Shown piece by piece: positions 1 to 12,114 of a DNA stretch of 64,000 nt (position 1 is the first letter of the stretch; every line of letters starts with the position of its first letter). Origin of the DNA: Panorpa germanica (taxonomy: Eukaryota; Arthropoda; Insecta; Mecoptera; Panorpidae). Below the pieces are notes generated by a model. The model made no database searches. It was not told the DNA's origin and saw only the letters and a list, made by a program, of their open reading frames with translations. The position numbers and the translations under genes were made by a program. The stretch covers positions 20,496,001-20,560,000 of the forward strand of contig OY783207.1 of assembly GCA_963678705.1 (NCBI GenBank). Reading direction: 5' to 3'.

Positions 1-265
1 TTGGTAAGTATTTTATTCTTTTGAACTTGTTTTGACGGGTGACCACAGTTTTTTAACAGTTAATTTTACTTCCATTTTTATTGTAGTGTGCGGACCTGAC
101 GACATTTTCACTGCTGCCCATCCATATGACTGCACTTTATTCTATCAATGTATCAATGGAGAACTTCGCCTGAATTCCTGTCCAAACAGTCTGCACTGGA
201 ACGCAGTGGACGGCCATTGCGACTGGAGCGACAAGGCTGGCTGTGAAGTTGTAGAAGCTAAATAA
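1..265 (+). CDS. Chitin-binding type-2 (peritrophin-like) protein, 3' end
   Basis: This is the last exon, 87-265, of a gene that begins left of the window. The first three bases look like the end of the previous exon, followed by a GTAAGT donor at 4; the intron ends in TTGTAG at 81-86. The exon encodes one complete CBM14 domain with the usual six cysteines (VC, DC, QC, SC, HC, GC) and the aromatic residues FY and HW typical of chitin binding, then a short EVVEAK tail and a stop. CBM14 proteins are secreted into the cuticle or peritrophic matrix. A poly(A) signal AATAAA lies at 335-340. The number of domains upstream cannot be seen. Confidence 0.85.
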
Positions 266-340
266 TTTTAATCTAATATTAGAGTTTCATACCTTATCAT
301 ATAAGAAAACAAAATAACAAAAAAACTATTATACAATAAA

Positions 341-1296
341 TTATGTTTTAAATAATTAAAATGAATTGTTTAAATTTTCTTAATATATAGAACTGAATAA
401 AATGAGGTTATGTAGAATAGCAATGAGCATAAATTACGAGTTTAACTTATATAATACGTTGATTTTACATACATACATATTATGCATTTGGAAAATCATT
501 TTCTTTTTTAAATATAATTGTAAAAACCTCTATTTTAAACCACAGTCTTGTAAACGGCATGCTTTATTATTTTATATATTCTTTGATTTATTGCGTGATA
601 ATATTTAAGTAATTATTAAATAAAACATCATTTTGATTAATTGATTAAAGCAATAAATCTCGTGATTTATATATTACTTATAGTAAAGATGCGATTAATG
701 AATAGCTAGTGATAATATAAAAATTTACTCAATTGTTACTTTGCGTTAAGCATAGTGGAATTCAATATCTGAAACATTACATTAGTTGATTATAGTCATC
801 CCATTTAGGCACTACTTCGTTTGAAAAGGAAGCGCGTTGGACATACCAACAGTCTAACGATTTCGAGAAATATTCGCAGTTTGGGTGCATTTTTACGTTA
901 AATTGCTCGCTTTTTGCGTAATACTGTGAAGTGACGGTACGTGGACAGTAGACACATGTGTAAACTCAACATTGATGCACATTTAGCTTTTTCGGTTTAT
1001 TGTTGGTAAAATAGAATAGATCAAAGCGCCCAAATATTATCTTCGGGCATGTTCTAGGTGCCATACACACATGCGTTGACGACTATGACATTAAAACATA
1101 ACCTAAAATGCTCAGTATGAACGTATCAATAGCGTGCCTTAGAGGGACCCCGTATCAAAATTTGTTGGGAGGCCCAAATAATGGGTAAAGATTTTTACAA
1201 AAGGAACAAAAACGCTCGTATTGAATTAAAATAATTATATATTGATTTTACGTTATTACTTACAATTAATACTCTTAGGAACTAAGCTAGCCAAAC
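341..1296. other. Intergenic, no gene seen
   Basis: AT-rich sequence between the chitin-binding gene and the first inverted-repeat element. The 68-codon open frame at 402-608 has no coding character (Ile, Phe, Tyr and Leu rich, as expected from AT-rich DNA). Confidence 0.5.
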
Positions 1297-1890
1297 AATG
1301 GGTTTGTGTCCTATGTCTTAATTTCTATAAAAGTTTACTATATATTGATAAAGTGGGTTACTAGAACCTCAAATGTTCAATTATTTTTTAATAACTCCTT
1401 ATATGTTAAGAGATATTAACAATTAAAAAAGTCATTTTGTCTTTTTAATTATTAAAGGGATTCAACGTTGTACACATTCCAAGTGCATGTGACATCACAA
1501 TCCTTGTGTAAGGTTATCAACCTTACAGATAATAAATCTTTGCCATATGTATTTATATATCAAAATATCAAATATTATTTACAGCTATTTCAAGAAATAC
1601 TCAAATTTCAATATTATGTCTGCATTAGCAGAGTTAAATAAAATAAAAACTTATTATTCTTTGACTTGACTTGATTATTTCGACTACCAACAGCTACGTT
1701 AAAATGCATTTTAAGTCATACAAATATGGCCGACCATTTCTAGCGCTAAAACTGCAATTCAAATTTTTAATTACTATATCTCCGTTAACATTTAGATATT
1801 TAATAAAATAGACACGCCAATACACATTTATTAACATCAAGTTCAATCAACAATTGAAAAATCGACTCCTAAAAAATGAGGACACAAGCT
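1297..1890 (+). mobile_element. Inverted-repeat element, copy 1 (family A)
   Basis: About 594 bp bounded by AATGGGTTTGTGTCC on the left and GAGGACACAAGCT on the right, imperfect inverted repeats of each other. Internal sequence matches the other family A copies at 21824, 26410, 27663, 43519, 45476, 45964 and 50250. No open frame of note, so it is a non-autonomous, MITE-like element. The target duplication is not clear. Confidence 0.75.
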
Positions 1891-2013
1891 AATTACGATT
1901 TATTTTATTGAATTCAAATCATACACACGAAGAAGACAGGGGTAAGTGCTAGTTTCCTAGAAATGTGTTCCAGTTTTTAATTTAAGTAGATATTGTTATC
2001 AACTTATCAACTT

Positions 2014-2043
2014 ATTGTTATCAACCCAATGGTTGATAACAAT
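2014..2043. repeat. 13-bp perfect palindrome with 4-base loop
   Basis: Arms ATTGTTATCAACC (2014-2026) and GGTTGATAACAAT (2031-2043) are exact reverse complements around CAAT. Two further GTTATCAAC or TATCAAC motifs lie just upstream (1993-2010). It sits about 200 bases downstream of the BTB gene's stop codon. It could be a remnant of element ends or simply a structured 3' flank; no function is shown. Confidence 0.6.
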
Positions 2044-2240
2044 TGTCATGTAAAAGTAATTATTTATGTCAAATAAACCTGAAATACATGTTACTGCTAT
2101 TAGCGGCAAAGGAATCTTAGTTTACGAGGCACAACAGCAAACTATACCAATTAAAAGAAAATTTAATTAATAAATACATGTAAACTATATAAAAATATAT
2201 ACATTTTATCTTATACTGCTAGGACAGATATCCAAGATAT

Positions 2241-3389
2241 CTAAGAATTATTTTTCTGATTCTTTTTTCTATTCTTGTTATTCACTTTGCTTAACTTTTT
2301 TGCTTTACTTGATTGATTTGTGTGATTTTGTTCTATTATGTTATCCCTCATTTCACGCAAGTAAACCAGAAAGTGATTATAAGTTTCGTAAATTCTGTGT
2401 ATATTAACATAACATCTGGCAGGTTGCATTCCAGGCTTGATCTCTCTTGCTGATCGCCGATATTCGCTACGATAATATACTAAACTGAACTCCAAACCAT
2501 CAGTGCGAAGTTTGTTAATTTCTGAAATTTCCATAAGTTGGCTAACCTCATTGTTTTCTTTATTGTCACTCATGCCCATGCTTGTCAAACAATTTGGCTT
2601 GATATACTCAAACCGAATGCATTTTATTACATCAATAGCATGAACATTTCTCTTATTCCAATCATGAAACAGCCATCTTACTGCTGAGAGGAATACTTCC
2701 TGTTCGCAGTTGATCCTGATGCTAGAAGAACACAGAAGCATTAGAAGAACATCCAGATTTAGATCCAAAAAAAGGGATGTCGAAACAAGGATTATGAAGA
2801 AATCAACAATTCTATCCACCATCAAATCTGCCACAATTTTTATTCCGCATTTCTGTGCTTCAACCAGTAAATTAAAGGCTTCATGTTCTTTAATTATTTG
2901 CGGGTTTTTCAAAATGGTCCAACACTGTGCTTCTAACTCTTCAATCTTAAGAAACTGAGATGCGCGAAGAACATCTAGTAAATTCTTCTTGTTCAGGACT
3001 CGATAGCTTTCTCTGTCACTTTGCATCATCCATTCGTACACTACAGGGAAGGCCTTGTTTGGCACTTCATCTTCCGAGAATTCATACGTCTGTTTGAGAT
3101 TTTCTTTGAAATAGTTCGAATAAGCTTGCAGTACCATCATTTGGACACGATATTCTGCATCTCCGATTATAATCAGGCCATCTGTTTCAATGCGAATGCG
3201 AATTTTTTTCCCAACTTCTATAGAAACGTCACTTTGTTCTGGGAATGTTATTTCAGACCATCGCAACGGTTTCTTAACTGTAAAACCATACTCTCCGAGT
3301 CTCATTTCTGGAGATATTGAAGTATTCTTTCCTAATTTATTAGTACTCTCTTCATCAAGAATTTCTTCTATTTCATCCCGCAGTTCCAT
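2241..3389 (-). CDS. BTB/BACK domain protein
   Basis: A single open frame of 382 residues starting MELRDEIEE. A BTB/POZ-like fold spans roughly residues 54-160 (SDVSIEVG start, then the VLQAYSNYF segment where family members have 'L.a.S.yF', and a VLRASQFLKIEEL helix). A BACK-like helical region follows at about 168-265 (EAFNLLVEAQ, FLSAVRWLFHDW). The C-terminal third has no Kelch repeats and ends in a Lys/Asn-rich tail. BTB/BACK proteins usually act as Cullin-3 adaptors, but without a recognisable substrate domain the role here is unknown. The gene is apparently intronless and lies head to head with NOB1. Confidence 0.8.
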   Translation of the reverse strand: MELRDEIEEILDEESTNKLGKNTSISPEMRLGEYGFTVKKPLRWSEITFPEQSDVSIEVGKKIRIRIETDGLIIIGDAEYRVQMMVLQAYSNYFKENLKQTYEFSEDEVPNKAFPVVYEWMMQSDRESYRVLNKKNLLDVLRASQFLKIEELEAQCWTILKNPQIIKEHEAFNLLVEAQKCGIKIVADLMVDRIVDFFIILVSTSLFLDLNLDVLLMLLCSSSIRINCEQEVFLSAVRWLFHDWNKRNVHAIDVIKCIRFEYIKPNCLTSMGMSDNKENNEVSQLMEISEINKLRTDGLEFSLVYYRSEYRRSAREIKPGMQPARCYVNIHRIYETYNHFLVYLREMRDNIIEQNHTNQSSKAKKLSKVNNKNRKKNQKNNS

Positions 3390-4114
3390 TTTGGAAGTCT
3401 ACACAATTTTAAACAAAGTATAAATATAAATGATTTCAAAAAAGGTTTAAAAACATTTTAGTTTGTTTTGAAAAAATTATGACAACTCAATTTAACTCAA
3501 ATAACAGATTATTTTCTTTTTTAAATATCAGGGATTACTATAATAAATTATTTTGGATACAGCCATTTGCTGTTTATAATAAGAGTGGCAGTAATATTAA
3601 TTACGTTTTTATACTAACTTAAATCACTTAAATATAAATACTTAAATACCTAGAGACGATGCAGATCTTGGTGGTCATTAGATTATTTTATTTGAGAAAA
3701 TAATAAAGAATAATACGTTATATATTATACCTAATAAATAACATATGTTTTGAGAAATAACTCTATCTTTTTCGAAATGATAAAATCATAGTGGAAAAAT
3801 GCAACATCCTTGGTGATTTTATTTTCCAAAAATCAATTGAATCAATCAATCAATTTGAATTAATCGAATTAATACATTTGAAATTTATTTGGCGCTTAGT
3901 AAGTTTTTAGCGCTACGCCAGCTATACATTGGGTAACACATCTACGATGTCTGGTTTATTATATCTGGTCTGGTTTAGACGAGTTTAGACTATTTCAAGA
4001 TGGTTGAATATTTAGTTCTTGTCCAGTAGTTTTTGCACGTGAATAATCAGATTTTAGTTGTCAATAATCTTTAAAGTTAATTTCACATAACAAGTTATAA
4101 TAAAAGTATTAATA
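3390..4114. promoter_or_regulatory. Shared intergenic region between divergent BTB and NOB1 genes
   Basis: About 725 AT-rich bases separate two start codons pointing away from each other, so both promoters must lie here, unless one has a distant 5' exon. I see no clear TATA box. The assignment rests on gene arrangement only. Confidence 0.4.
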
Positions 4115-6995
4115 ATGTGTGAGAAAAAAGTTCAGTATTTAATAGTTGACACAAGTGCATTTATAAAAAATGCACCTTTGCATGTAAGTTTCTAAAATTT
4201 GTCATGTGTGTTTTTATTTTTCTATCATAACCTAAAAATATTATTTTCAGGAAATTGGCCAAAATATTGTGACAATACAAGAGGTTGTCGATGAAATTTT
4301 AAATAAGCGGCAGATTCGTCGCTTAGTTGTTTTACCATATGATCTTGTTATCAAGGATATATTCGCAGAAAATATAAAATTTGTGACTGAATTTGCTAAG
4401 AAAACGGGTGATTATTTGAGTCTCTCGTTAACAGATATTAAAGTGATAGCATTGACATATCAGTTAGAAAAAGAACATGTGGGCAATTCTCATCTCAAAA
4501 ATGAACCTACAGTTGCAAGAACTATTAATCTTTCCAAACCTGCTAAAGATGAGGTTAGTATTAATTAACACAATTATATTTGTCTGTTTAATAATCTCAA
4601 TTATAAGTATTAAATGCAGTAATAGAATATGTACGTAGAATATTAGAATATCTTATTTAAATTGAACCACATTCCTATCTACTATTTCAATTTGAATATA
4701 CCTAGTATGTATGCATTAAGTAATGTATATAATTGAATCATCTTTATTTCTTCATTTTTCACAAGCTGAATTTATATTCAAGATTAGAACTAAATTGCAG
4801 TAGGTGGGAATAGGCAAATTAATCGCATTCCTAGTACGTACTTTGATTAACGCGATACATTTTAATTTAATTCGAACTGCACTGTAGTAAAAGATTCTTA
4901 CATTTGTTTATTTATTTCTTTAGGAGACAACAGAAGAATTGGCGGAATCATTCTCAACCCTCAATTGTACAGAAGAAATAAAATGTGTAGATGGAAAGGA
5001 AGTACAGGATGTGTTACCTTCTGTTAAAGAAGGAGAAGAAAATGAAGATAACGATGTTTCAGATGATGGGGAATATAGTGAAGATGAAGAATCAGGTAAT
5101 GCAATGATTTTTCGTCAGTAATCCATTATTAAACTGATTATTATTTTTAAGATTAGCGTTAAATTTTACCATATTTTATTAAGTTAAAAAAATACTTGAA
5201 GAGAAAAGCAGTATGATAATAATAAAGTCGTAATTATGTACAATCATATATACAATTTTATCTTCAGCTACCTTTAAGTTAAATATTTTTTGTATACTTA
5301 TCAATTTGATATTATTAGCAAAATATATTTTTTTTTACTACAGAATACATTAATTAGAATATTTAAACAAAATGCAAAATACTATTAATTTAACCAGGTC
5401 AACTCCTTTAATAACTATAACCCTGTTTAAATTTCCGGAGATATAATTATAATATCGTTTTTAAATTATTCCTACTTTTTGTGTTACATATATTAATAAC
5501 TATTTTCCTATTTATTCTTTTTCAGATGACGAAGCTGGTTGGATTACAGTAGAGAACGTATCTCAAATGAAAAAGTCTATGGGTTCAAATCTTCTGGAAG
5601 AGAAACCTTCTGTTGTAGCTTGTATGACAACAGATTTTGCAATGCAAAACGTTTTAAAACAAATTGGTTTGAATGTGGCTGCTCTCGATGGACGGGTTAT
5701 TAAACAATTAAGAACATTCATATTAAGATGTTATACTTGTTTTAAAACTACAAGCATAATGACAAAATTATTCTGTCCTAACTGCGGGAACAAAACTTTA
5801 AAAAGAGTTGCTGTTAGTCTCGATGAAAACGGAAAACAACAAGTAAATATTGTTATATATACATATCTGCAATATATTACTTTTTAAATATTATTTGAAA
5901 TTATATTTTTTTTTACCTTTCAGATTCATATTAATATAAGAAAACCACTGACAAATAGGGGAAAGAAATTCAGTTTACCAACACCACAGGGTGGAAAACA
6001 TGCAAACAATCCTATTTTATATGCCGATCAGCCAATTCCACAACAAAGACTTTCAAAATTAGCTAGACAACAAAATGACCCAATGAATCCGGAATATATA
6101 GCTGGTGCGTAATTCTATCCATATATTTAAAATAATTTGAATAATACAAATCTTTCTAACCATTACCACTACAATCACGTAGATCCACGTCGTCGTGTGT
6201 AAATATTACAATAGAAAATCGAGTGCTCTCTACGTTGCTTGTCTGAAACAGCTCAGTGTGCATTAGAAATGAAATCAACGGGTTAATCACAATGAAGGGA
6301 TTAATAATTTAAAGCTTTATTTAAACTATAAATATTTAATATTCTTGTGCTTGTTTTTGGGGATTATTTACATCAGAAGTAAGCAATGTTTTTAATTAAA
6401 ATGAATGTGATTATCATTGGTACTGTACATTGAATATAAGTTATATAAACAAGGAAGTACAGCAACAAAAATATTTGTTTAATAATGAATGTGGCCACTC
6501 TGCTTCAATTACTACTTTCAATTTTCAATCATTGATGCTATTAGCTTTCCACAAATTTTTAAACTGGTTCAGATAAGTTGATTTTAGTGAAACACTGTCG
6601 TATTGCTCGGACCAAGCTTAAAAATAAATTTGACTAGAGATGTTATATTCGTGTTTTTTGAATAGTAAAATAATACATACTATTGTTATTGTTTAAATAA
6701 ATAAGTGCGATAGCGCGATGCCATTACAAAACTACTACAAACAACATATATGTTACAGAACTTAAAATTACTCATTGTTTTAATTTATATGTACCAAAAT
6801 ACTTAATGTGCAAAGTTAATCACTGCAGCCCTTACACTCAATTTGAAATATTACTTGCTTATTTCAGGCTATTCTCCTTTCGTCACGAGAGATGTTTGCT
6901 CTAGATCTGCTTTGCTGGGCATACATAATCAGGGAGCTGAGGTGAAACACTGGATGAAGAAAAATCCAAATGAGGCAAGGCGAAGAAGAAAATAA
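4115..6995 (+). CDS. NOB1: RNA-binding protein NOB1 (18S rRNA 3'-end endonuclease)
   Basis: Six exons join in frame to 389 residues: 4115-4183, 4251-4553, 4924-5095, 5526-5842, 5924-6104, 6868-6995. All introns are GT-AG. NOB1 is the PIN-domain nuclease that cleaves 20S/18SE pre-rRNA at the 3' end of 18S rRNA in late pre-40S particles. Evidence: the N-terminal PIN start YLIVDTSAFI with its metal-binding Asp; an acidic linker (EDNDVSDDGEYSEDEES); a zinc ribbon near residues 250-275 (RCYTCF then FCPNCGNKT); and the family C-terminus from LLGIHNQGAEV to an RRRRK end. Human NOB1 is about 412 residues, so this is full length. A poly(A) signal AATAAA is at 7071. Very confident identification. Confidence 0.95.
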
Positions 6996-7080
6996 TGTGT
7001 AGCTATATTTTGATAAACTTATTTTATAATTACAGATTATTATTTAAATACAGATAAATAAATTTATTATAATAAAGTAA

Positions 7081-8281
7081 TTATTGTAAAGATTGCTTAT
7101 TTTTATAAATACTAGGAAGTACGCGTACGAGAGGGTCTCAAAAGAATTGATGTTTTTGTATAGTCTTAAATAAATATAAGTTTTTTAGGTGTAAAGCATA
7201 AATACTTACACTAGTGAAATTAGTAGTGCCTGTTAGTGTCTTTCTTCTTAACACGGTTAAAGAAAGACTAGGATTTGTCTTGTTTGAAGAAAATTAAGTT
7301 CTATTCATACATACATTATAAGAATTTTATAATACCAATCATTACTATAAATATTTTTAAATTATAAGTGACTTTCTCTATTTTAATGATTAAATATTTC
7401 ATAAAGATAAAAGTTCTGATTGACCTTTGTCATTAAACTCTAAAGTAATCTTTTTTATTTGATAATTCTTGTTTTTATTTAACAAATACTTTTGAAAATT
7501 ACTTGTAATTCTAAACTTCTGCATCCCAGATATTTATTATTTGCTGTTATATTTATAATTGAGTGGTAATGGTGGCGGAACCCTAATCTCAGGCCATAAT
7601 ATTTGATCATGATGAACGTGAATGGGTTCGTTCAAAAATACTCTCATGAAGATGAAAGTAATCTTAAGATTGAGTTGATTTGGCATATGTCATTTTTAGC
7701 ATTTGTTTATTCAATTTGGCTTCTAACACGTAATCGTTTTTGTTTTGTTTACAAGTTCTATAATGTTAAAACTTTGAGTTAAGTGTAACTGACGTATCAC
7801 TAGCACTTTTTTATAGATCTACTTAACATTGTTTTGTGAAAAGGGTTGCAATTCAAAGAAGATGAGGCATTTTATTTTTTGTAACTTTTGATACCGCTAA
7901 TGATGAAAGGAACAAAAATGACTATTTTAATTCTAAATGTCTTCTATAATATAGCTACTTATTAAAAAATAATTGGACATTCGAGGTCCTCATAGTCAAC
8001 GTTATTAATATATATAATACAGTTTTGTATAAATTATGTTATGGTTGACAATTCCATTAAGATATTATTAAGAAGGAATGAAATAAAACAACAATTATTT
8101 ATGTACTTCAAGATATTTAATAAAATGTTTGAACATTAATGTATTTATTGTTCAGTTCAAATAGATAACAGTTTTTTTTAGTAGAGAGTAACAAAGTTCG
8201 TAACGTGCCATTACGTTATTGATAATATATATTTTAAATCATTGTGTATTTTAACGTCTTGTCCTTGGTCAGTAGATTTTA
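7081..8281. other. Convergent intergenic region, no gene seen
   Basis: 1.2 kb of AT-rich sequence between the 3' ends of NOB1 (+) and the odorant-binding protein (-). No open frames, tRNA-like folds or recognised repeats were seen. Confidence 0.5.
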
Positions 8282-9602
8282 TTAAGGTGGTGTCAAAAAT
8301 GGAAGTGATAATGCACACTGTGCAATTTTAACAGCTCTGGCACAATGATCAACTTCATCACTATTTTTACATGTATTTATTTGTTCCAAGATTCCATCTC
8401 GTTGGTTTCCTTCTGGTTGCGCAGAGAGTAATCCCTCGTTAACAAAATAATCAATAACTTTGTCCGCGTTGAACTCCGCATTTGGGCCTAATGCTCCTTG
8501 TTTTTGAAGCAGACATTTATAGAGGCAGTTTAAATTTTCCGGATACACATCTCTTTCAACATTGTCTCTGACCGAAGCAAGTTGCTCAATGGGGATGTTA
8601 ACTTCCGCCATGCAGACTGGAATGTCCACCTCGAGATCAAGTTTGGCATCCACTACCTGCAAACATTAGTAATATAATCATTATCTTCACAACCACAATC
8701 TTTTTTATAAATAAGGATAACGTATAAGAATATGTAATAGTTTTTAGTGAAGATATTCTTTAGAGGTTGAGGCATTTTTCATTTCAGCTTTGAAGATATA
8801 AATTTTAATTTACATTAAAATAGTGCTATTAGGGTTGCATAAAAACTAGGCTTCATATTTGTTATATAAAGAACTTTTTCATTTTATTTCAATTACAATA
8901 AACATATATTGCCCAAGCGATGTTTAAACATTTCCATTTATCTACATGGCTACCATCGATTATTAGTATTTCTGCTTTAAAGAAAGAAATTAGAAAAGTT
9001 TTGACTCTCTTTTTAGATTGTTTGACTGGTTAGTAAAAGTGATGTTAGGGTTGCATAAAAACTAGGCTTCATATTTGTTATATAAAGAACTTTTTCGTTT
9101 TATTTCAATTACAATGAACCAAGATTGCCCAAGCGATGTTGAAACATTTCCATTTATTTACATGGCCACAATCGATTATTGGTATTTCTGCTTTAAAGAA
9201 ATAAATTATAAAATTTTTGACTCTCTTTTTAGATTGTTTGACCGATTAGTAAAAGTGATATGCTAGTAAGTGATTTAAAATTGAATTTCTTTTTAAACAA
9301 CACGTGGCACGTTTGAAATGATTATAGCTTTGCCATATTTCTCAACAGTGTGATTGTATGTACCAGTATGTAAAAGATTACATGTATTTAATAGAGTCTC
9401 CGAAAAATAATAAAATACTATTCCCTATGAAGTGTACATAACGTTTGTACTTAGTATCAGACTATACTTTTGCTTACGATCCTCTATATAGTTTCTATAG
9501 AATAAAAAAATGATAATATGAAACGACTATGTATGGAAAAAGGCAGTAACTTACCACAAGGCCAAGGAAGGCAACGAGTGCACAAAAAATGAACTTATTC
9601 AT
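8282..9602 (-). CDS. Odorant-binding protein (PBP/GOBP family)
   Basis: Two exons, 9602-9555 and 8656-8282, join in phase 0 to give 140 residues. Exon 1 is almost exactly the signal peptide (MNKFIFCALVAFLGLV); the mature chain starts near DAKLDLEVD. Six cysteines lie at 31, 60, 64, 112, 121 and 130, giving C-X28-C-X3-C-X47-C-X8-C-X8-C, the pattern of classic insect odorant-binding proteins. These are small secreted helical proteins that carry hydrophobic ligands, in sensilla or in other tissues. The tissue and ligand cannot be read from sequence. The 899-bp intron carries a tandem duplication (8831-9266). Confidence 0.92.
8831..9266. repeat. 218-bp tandem duplication in OBP intron
   Basis: Units 8831-9048 and 9049-9266 start with AGGGTTGCATAAAAACTAGG and align along their whole length with scattered substitutions (for example ATTGCCCAAGCGATGTT in both). 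The divergence implies an older duplication than the one at 18299. It lies entirely within the odorant-binding protein intron and so does not affect coding. Confidence 0.85.
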
Positions 9603-10921
9603 CTTAATGTTGAAATAGAATTAAACCGAAGATCACAAAAATGCTGTGGACAGTCTAGAAGACGACTTTAATGGGGGTGATAATGCGATATGCCGTTGAC
9701 CGGGATGTTATCAACAGTACAAAGGTCATGTGACCTAAAGATTAAAAGAAATCGAAGCTGCTCTAATAATAATTCATTAAATGTTAAAACCGTTAACAAT
9801 AGGGAACATATGTCAACTCTTTATATTTATTCGTTGTGTTAATTGAAGCTTTTTAGATTATTATTGAACACTAATATCCAGCTTCTTAACGAGTTCAACA
9901 CATTTTTAATCTTCTTCAATTATTGTGTGATACATTTACACTCATTCTCTGGCAAGGGTACACTTATTCGATTTAATTATAACTTGGATTGGTCATCATC
10001 AACATCAGCAGGTCTGGTGAAACTTTGGTAATCTTTGAATAAAAAATCTCTAGAACAAGTTCTTAAAACCAATTCCGACACAAAAATAAATAAATTTTTT
10101 TATAAACAATTATTTTTAATTTTGTATTCTGTGAATACTTTTAATGTTTTATTTATATTGCAACTAAATTTTAAAGTTAAATGGAGTATAGTAAATAAAT
10201 TATCATTTATTATTATAATATTTGTATTTTGTTTCAATTTAGGAAAAGTTTACTCAACTGTGTTAGACAATGAATACAAATCATGAAATAAAACTACTCA
10301 TTGCATTTATTATTAACTTCATTATCTTTAATAATAACAGTTATATTATATTTACAGAACATAGATGTTATTTGCATTAGGATGACAAGTGTAGCTGTGA
10401 TGACTGATCAGCCAAGCTACAGAGAAGCGTGAAATACATTGTATTGCTGCTTACCAAAATGCACACCGAAGTGTGTTTACTTATGGAAGACGTTTTGTTT
10501 TCACAAATTAACTTCAACATTGACGCAAAATAAAATGAATTAATTAATCCTTTTTCATTTCTTGTAAGTATCTGTCTTGTTTTTATTTTTTTTTATTGTT
10601 ATCTTCATTACATTTAACGAAACCTTACTCTAACATAATTAATCATAGATTTAAAAAAATTGTAATATATGAGGTTGCCAAATATATACAATATAATGTA
10701 TTTGGTATTCCGAATCACTTCTAGACACCAGTTCGGGTTATCGAGTTATAAATTTAGGTACACGTAATATTTCTAATATTGTCAACCATTTGTAAATGTC
10801 TTTATGGATTCGATACTTATATAACCACTGCACTATTGTCACACACTTCCCTTTTGTAAATAACAAGTAACCAAAAGATTTTTACAAACACGCACACAAA
10901 CGAATATTAAATTTAAGTTAC
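9603..10921. other. Region upstream of OBP and downstream of the zinc-finger gene
   Basis: The OBP promoter must lie just right of 9602. The rest is AT-rich. Open frames at 9843-10031 and 10035-10286 on the plus strand have the low-complexity composition of random AT-rich DNA. No RNA gene or known repeat was recognised. Confidence 0.4.
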
Positions 10922-11487
10922 TCATTTAGCACTAGAGGGTTCACAAGTTGATTCTGCCACGGAATATTTTACCAAATTTAAAACGCCGGCACGACATTTA
11001 CGTTTGGAATGAGTCTCCATATGTTTTTTAAAATGATCCGAGCGACTGAAGCCCTTATCACAAACAACACAGACGTATGGTTTGACCGCCGCATGGATCG
11101 GTAAATGTCTAGTCAGATTGGCTCTTGTCGTGTAGCACTTGTTACAATAACTGCACACGAAATTGAAACTATTTACAGGTTTACTGTCTGAATTCAGTTG
11201 TAAATTATCCGATTGGTTTGTCACTTTGGTGTCAGGTGGACCTTCAGTTTCCATGTCATCAGATTCGTTCTTAATGTATTCGACAACTATTGGACCTAGG
11301 CAACTGTCTGGCACCGACCGTTCTACTTCGGAGTCCTTCTTTTCGGCGGGTGAATATGTTTGAGATTCTCCATTATATGTTGTAAGGTGAGTTAATTCCT
11401 TTTTGCATGTGTCTTCTTCGTCTGCACATTTAGTATCAAAATCATCATCGCCTGTTAAACGATCATCTGCTTCTTTTATTGTTGGCA
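10922..11487 (-). CDS. C2H2 zinc-finger protein, last exon
   Basis: A 3'-terminal exon entered through a TTTTCAG acceptor (AG at 11489-11488), with one base of the first codon supplied by an upstream exon I could not find. It encodes about 187 residues: an acidic, Ser/Thr-rich stretch (DDDFDTKCADEEDTCKKE), then two C2H2 fingers, FVCSYCNKCYTTRANLTRHLPIH-type and YVCVVCDKGFSRSDHFKKHMETH-type, joined by an AAVKP linker that resembles the TGEKP linker. A basic SKRKCR follows. It is probably a DNA-binding transcription factor. Its N-terminal part is missing and may lie to the right, even beyond the SIAH-like genes. Confidence 0.75.
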
Positions 11488-11489
11488 CT

Positions 11490-12114
11490 GAAAATATATA
11501 AAAAAAATTGTTTACTTCATTCTAATCTTGTAACTTCTAACTTGGTAATTTGAATTTTTTTTTAAAGAATAGAAGTTTTTTGTGGTCACAACTGGTCACA
11601 ACTTTGCAATTTGTTTTTAAACTGATAAGCTCAAATTTTGAACTCAGTCTTTATGACTAACAATGCATATGGCACAATATATAGATAATTTAATAGATAA
11701 TATATAGATATATTCACAAATATTCGATTCGATAGATTAAAAAAATCATTGTGACTTAAGAAGTAAAATATAAAAATATATACTTTTTAAATGTTTAATT
11801 AATGTTAATTTCTAAGTAACGAAACTATAGTCCTTATTTTGTAACTTTTTATCTTAAACCATGCGTCATGAAATGGACAAGTGTGATATTCATTTCTTTC
11901 TTAACATTAACAAACTAAAGTTTAACATTTAATTGCATTTTCACCACATTTTTGTTTGCCAATATTAACAAACAAATGAATATCACATTAATCCAATTCA
12001 TGACGCATGACGTCACAGAAAAAATTACAAAATAATGTTCTATATAAATTTATCAAAAATAATTTTTCTTTTTTTATCCGTTAGTTATTTTGTGCATTTT
12101 AAATAAATAGAAGC
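11490..12114. other. Intergenic or intronic, no exon seen
   Basis: AT-rich DNA between the zinc-finger exon and SIAH-like gene A. An approximate inverted repeat can be read around 11858-12012 (ATGCGTCATGAAATGGA... against ...CCAATTCATGACGCAT, both next to AATATCAC or ACAAATGAATATCAC motifs), suggesting a ~150-bp foldback element. Confidence 0.35.

Noticed and set aside
402-608. 68-codon plus-strand open frame
   Set aside because: Composition is that of random AT-rich DNA; no domain, no splice context.
2710-3423. Plus-strand open frames over the BTB gene
   Set aside because: Antisense shadows of the 382-residue BTB/BACK frame.
9843-10286. Two adjacent plus-strand open frames
   Set aside because: Phe/Leu/Asn/Ile-rich noise in AT-rich DNA, no homology recognised.
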